NCBI GenBank assembly: GCA_029983435.1 | Contig: JASBZN010000058.1 | Span: forward strand, 1-7,109 | Length of the DNA: 7,109 nt | Source: Urinicoccus sp. | Lineage (GTDB): Bacteria > Bacillota > Clostridia > Tissierellales > Peptoniphilaceae | Direction: 5' to 3' | Part shown: piece by piece, positions 5,029-7,109 of the stretch | Layout: each line of letters opens with the position of its first letter | Numbering within the stretch: position 1 is the first letter of the stretch | Translations under genes and position numbers: made by a program | Notes under the pieces: model-generated | What the model was told of the DNA's origin: nothing | The model's database searches: none | The model's input: only the letters and a program-made list of their open reading frames with translations

Positions 5029-6957
5029 ATGACAGATAAACAAAGAAATTATTCAGCAAATGATATTCAAGTTTTAACTGGATTAGAACCTGTTCGTAAA
5101 AGACCAGGGATGTACATAGGAAGTACAGGACCCAAAGGACTTCACCATTTAGTTTATGAAGTTGTTGATAACTCTATTGACGAAGCCTTGGCAGGGATTT
5201 GTGATACCATTAAAATCCAATTAGAAAAAGATAATTGGGTTACTATCACAGATAATGGTTCAGGGATTCCTGTGGAAATTCATCCCCAAACAGGAAGGTC
5301 CACAGTGGAAACAGTGTTAACTATTCTACATGCTGGAGGAAAGTTCAACAATGGAGCTTACAAGGTAAGTGGTGGATTACATGGTGTTGGGGTTAGTGTT
5401 GTGAATGCTCTTTCCAAGCATCTTATTGCAACGATTAAAAGAGATGGGAAAATTTACCAACAAGAATTTTCTAAGGGAAATAAGCTAACAGAATTAAAAG
5501 AAATTGGTAGCTGTGGAAAAAAGGAACATGGAACCAAAATTTCTTTTTGTCCAGATGAAGAAATTTTCACAGAAACCACAGAATTTTCTTATGAGGTTTT
5601 ATCTCGAAGATTTCGAGAAATGGCCTTTTTAAATAAGGGAATAAAAATTATCTTTTCTGATAAAAAAGTAGAAGGAAAAGAAAAAGAAGAAATTTTCCAT
5701 TATGAAGGTGGAATAAAGAGTTTTGTTGAATTCTTAAATAAGAAAAAAACACCTGTCCATAAAGAAGTTATTTACATGGATCAAGTTAAAGAAGATATTG
5801 CTGTAGAAGTTGCAATTCAATATACAGATAGTTACGCAGAAAATATCCTAACCTTTGCAAATAATATCCATACAGAAGAAGGAGGAACCCACTTATCAGG
5901 ATTCCGTTCTGCCTTAACTCGATCTATTAATGAATATGGTCGTAAATATAACTTAATTAAAGAAAAAGAAGAAAACTTATCTGGGGAAGATGTTCGAGAA
6001 GGAATTACAGGGATTATTAGTGTAAAACTTCCTCAACCTCAGTTTGAAGGACAAACGAAATCAAAACTAGGTAATAGCGAAGCAAGAAGTATTGTAGATG
6101 CTGTTGTTACTGAAAATTTAGAAATATTTTTAGAAGAAAATCCCAAGATTAGTAAGGCTATTTTACAAAAAGCTTTGTCTGCTAGAAGAGCCCGAGAAGC
6201 AGCACGAAAAGCCCGGGACTTAACTCGTAAAAGATCTATTTTAGACTCCACGGTCTTACCTGGTAAATTACAAGATTGTCAATTGGATGATAATAAGGTT
6301 ACAGAAATCTTCTTAGTGGAAGGGGATTCTGCAGGTGGCTCAGCCAAGGGAGGTCGAGACCACATGACCCAAGCAATCTTGCCCTTAAGAGGTAAGATTA
6401 TGAATGTGGAAAAGGCAAGATTAGACCGTATTTTAAATTCAGATGAAATAAAGGCTATGATTACAGCTTTTGGTACTGGCGTTGGATCAGAATTTAATAT
6501 TGAAAAATTAAGATATGGAAAAATCATCATCATGACAGATGCCGACGTGGATGGAGCTCACATTCAAACCCTACTTTTAACCTTCTTCTTTAGGTACTTA
6601 AGACCCCTTATTGAAGGAGGTCACGTGTATGTTGCACAACCACCTTTATATGGAATTAAAAGAGGATCTAAGGTTATCCGCTACTGTTATAGTGATGAGG
6701 AACTAAAAAGAGTGATGGACGATTTAGGTCGCGATAGTAGGTATAAAATTGGACGCTACAAAGGTCTTGGGGAAATGAATGCAGATCAACTTTGGGAAAC
6801 TACCATGAACCCAGAACATCGTATTTTATTAAAAGTAGGAATTGAAGATGCTCAAGAGGCAGATGAAGTCTTTACTATGTTAATGGGAAGTGACGTAAAT
6901 CCAAGACGTGAATTTATTCAAGAAAATGCTCTGTATGCAGAAAATATTGATGCTTAG
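5029..6957 (+). CDS. gyrB: DNA gyrase subunit B
   Basis: Encodes the 642-residue ATPase subunit of gyrase, which with GyrA forms an A2B2 enzyme that introduces negative supercoils. Length is typical of Gram-positive GyrB, without the long insertion of the Escherichia coli protein. The GHKL ATPase domain (about 10-220) has E44 and N48 in Y-E-V-V-D-N-S, D75 in T-D-N-G-S-G-I-P, and the lid G-G-L-H-G-V-G-V (115-122). R138 aligns with the aminocoumarin-contact arginine. The transducer domain (about 225-400) carries Q-T-K-S-K-L-G-N (342-349), with K344 the ATP-contacting lysine. The TOPRIM domain has E431-G-D-S-A-G-G and the metal-binding D504-A-D-V-D-G. The tail Y-K-G-L-G-E-M-N (577-584) and D-V-N-P-R-R (622-627) is standard. 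GyrB rather than ParE is supported by gyrA lying 14 bases downstream and by the origin-proximal location. Confidence 0.99.
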   Translation: MTDKQRNYSANDIQVLTGLEPVRKRPGMYIGSTGPKGLHHLVYEVVDNSIDEALAGICDTIKIQLEKDNWVTITDNGSGIPVEIHPQTGRSTVETVLTILHAGGKFNNGAYKVSGGLHGVGVSVVNALSKHLIATIKRDGKIYQQEFSKGNKLTELKEIGSCGKKEHGTKISFCPDEEIFTETTEFSYEVLSRRFREMAFLNKGIKIIFSDKKVEGKEKEEIFHYEGGIKSFVEFLNKKKTPVHKEVIYMDQVKEDIAVEVAIQYTDSYAENILTFANNIHTEEGGTHLSGFRSALTRSINEYGRKYNLIKEKEENLSGEDVREGITGIISVKLPQPQFEGQTKSKLGNSEARSIVDAVVTENLEIFLEENPKISKAILQKALSARRAREAARKARDLTRKRSILDSTVLPGKLQDCQLDDNKVTEIFLVEGDSAGGSAKGGRDHMTQAILPLRGKIMNVEKARLDRILNSDEIKAMITAFGTGVGSEFNIEKLRYGKIIIMTDADVDGAHIQTLLLTFFFRYLRPLIEGGHVYVAQPPLYGIKRGSKVIRYCYSDEELKRVMDDLGRDSRYKIGRYKGLGEMNADQLWETTMNPEHRILLKVGIEDAQEADEVFTMLMGSDVNPRREFIQENALYAENIDA

Positions 6958-6971
6958 AAAGGAGGAACTCC

Positions 6972-7109
6972 ATGGAAGAATTTGGACACAATAATGAGAC
7001 CATAAAAGATGTTGTTTTAGAAAAACAAATGCAAAGAGCCTATTTAGACTATTCCATGAGTGTTATTGTTAGTCGAGCACTGCCGGATGTTCGAGATGGC
7101 TTAAAACCT
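6972..7109 (+). CDS. gyrA: DNA gyrase subunit A, N-terminal part only
   Basis: The first 46 codons are present; the gene runs off the right window edge. GyrA breaks and rejoins DNA and wraps it during supercoiling. The translation contains Q-M-Q-R-A-Y-L-D-Y-S-M-S-V-I-V-S-R-A-L-P-D-V-R-D-G-L at residues 19-44, the near-invariant start of GyrA/ParC proteins, including the lead into G-L-K-P. The catalytic tyrosine and quinolone-resistance region lie beyond the window. The ATG at 6972 follows a strong AAAGGAGGA (6958-6966) with a proper gap, in the 14-base space after the gyrB stop. GyrA rather than ParC is inferred from its linkage to gyrB. Confidence 0.97.
   Translation, partial: MEEFGHNNETIKDVVLEKQMQRAYLDYSMSVIVSRALPDVRDGLKP

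Noticed and set aside
6039..6533. Two minus-strand reading frames inside gyrB
   Set aside because: Antisense to the conserved transducer and TOPRIM segments of GyrB; typical open frames by chance in AT-rich genes.
1..7109. A previously undescribed multigene system
   Set aside because: Every gene belongs to the conserved origin cluster in standard order with intact motifs; no foreign or unexplained coding region is present.

Overview
This window is the replication-origin neighbourhood of a low-G+C Gram-positive (Firmicutes-type) chromosome. Seven complete protein genes and two cut by the window ends lie in the conserved order (yidD)-rnpA-rpmH < oriC > dnaA-dnaN-yaaA-recF-gyrB-(gyrA). The AT-rich base composition, TTG and GTG starts behind strong Shine-Dalgarno sites, the gyrB-gyrA pair after recF, and TTATCCACA-type DnaA boxes on both sides of dnaA all support this. 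Having yidD directly after rnpA, plus clostridial-looking DnaA and GyrB wording, makes a Clostridia-like lineage more likely to me than a Bacillus-like one. That is a judgement by eye and I do not name a genus.

Left part (1-625, minus strand): the start of yidD, then rnpA and rpmH, read leftward from a perfect-consensus sigma-A type promoter at 671-699. The genes are packed tightly: rpmH and rnpA share one base (TAATG), and four bases separate rnpA from yidD, whose Shine-Dalgarno contains the rnpA stop codon. Products: ribosomal protein L34, the protein subunit of RNase P, and a membrane-protein-insertion factor.

Centre (626-1110): the first half of a bipartite oriC. It holds three perfect DnaA boxes and several one-mismatch boxes, two of them forming further perfect inverted repeats, the divergent rpmH promoter and a likely dnaA promoter whose -35 lies inside a near-consensus DnaA box. 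dnaA (1111-2448) starts at TTG. The second half of oriC (2444-2594) has two more perfect boxes, then a C-rich spacer, CTA repeats (DnaA-trio-like) and a very AT-rich tract: the layout of a basal unwinding system.

Right part (2595-7109, plus strand): dnaN (sliding clamp), a small S4-domain protein, recF (gap repair), gyrB and the first 46 codons of gyrA, with spacings from a 1-base overlap to 25 bases, so probably one or a few transcripts. Transcription diverges from the origin on both sides, so every gene is co-directional with its replication fork. DnaA opens the origin, the clamp supports the polymerase, RecF acts at gaps and gyrase removes positive supercoils.

I found no mobile element, CRISPR array, tRNA or rRNA, and no sign of a new multigene system. 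The points of interest are in the regulatory and origin architecture.
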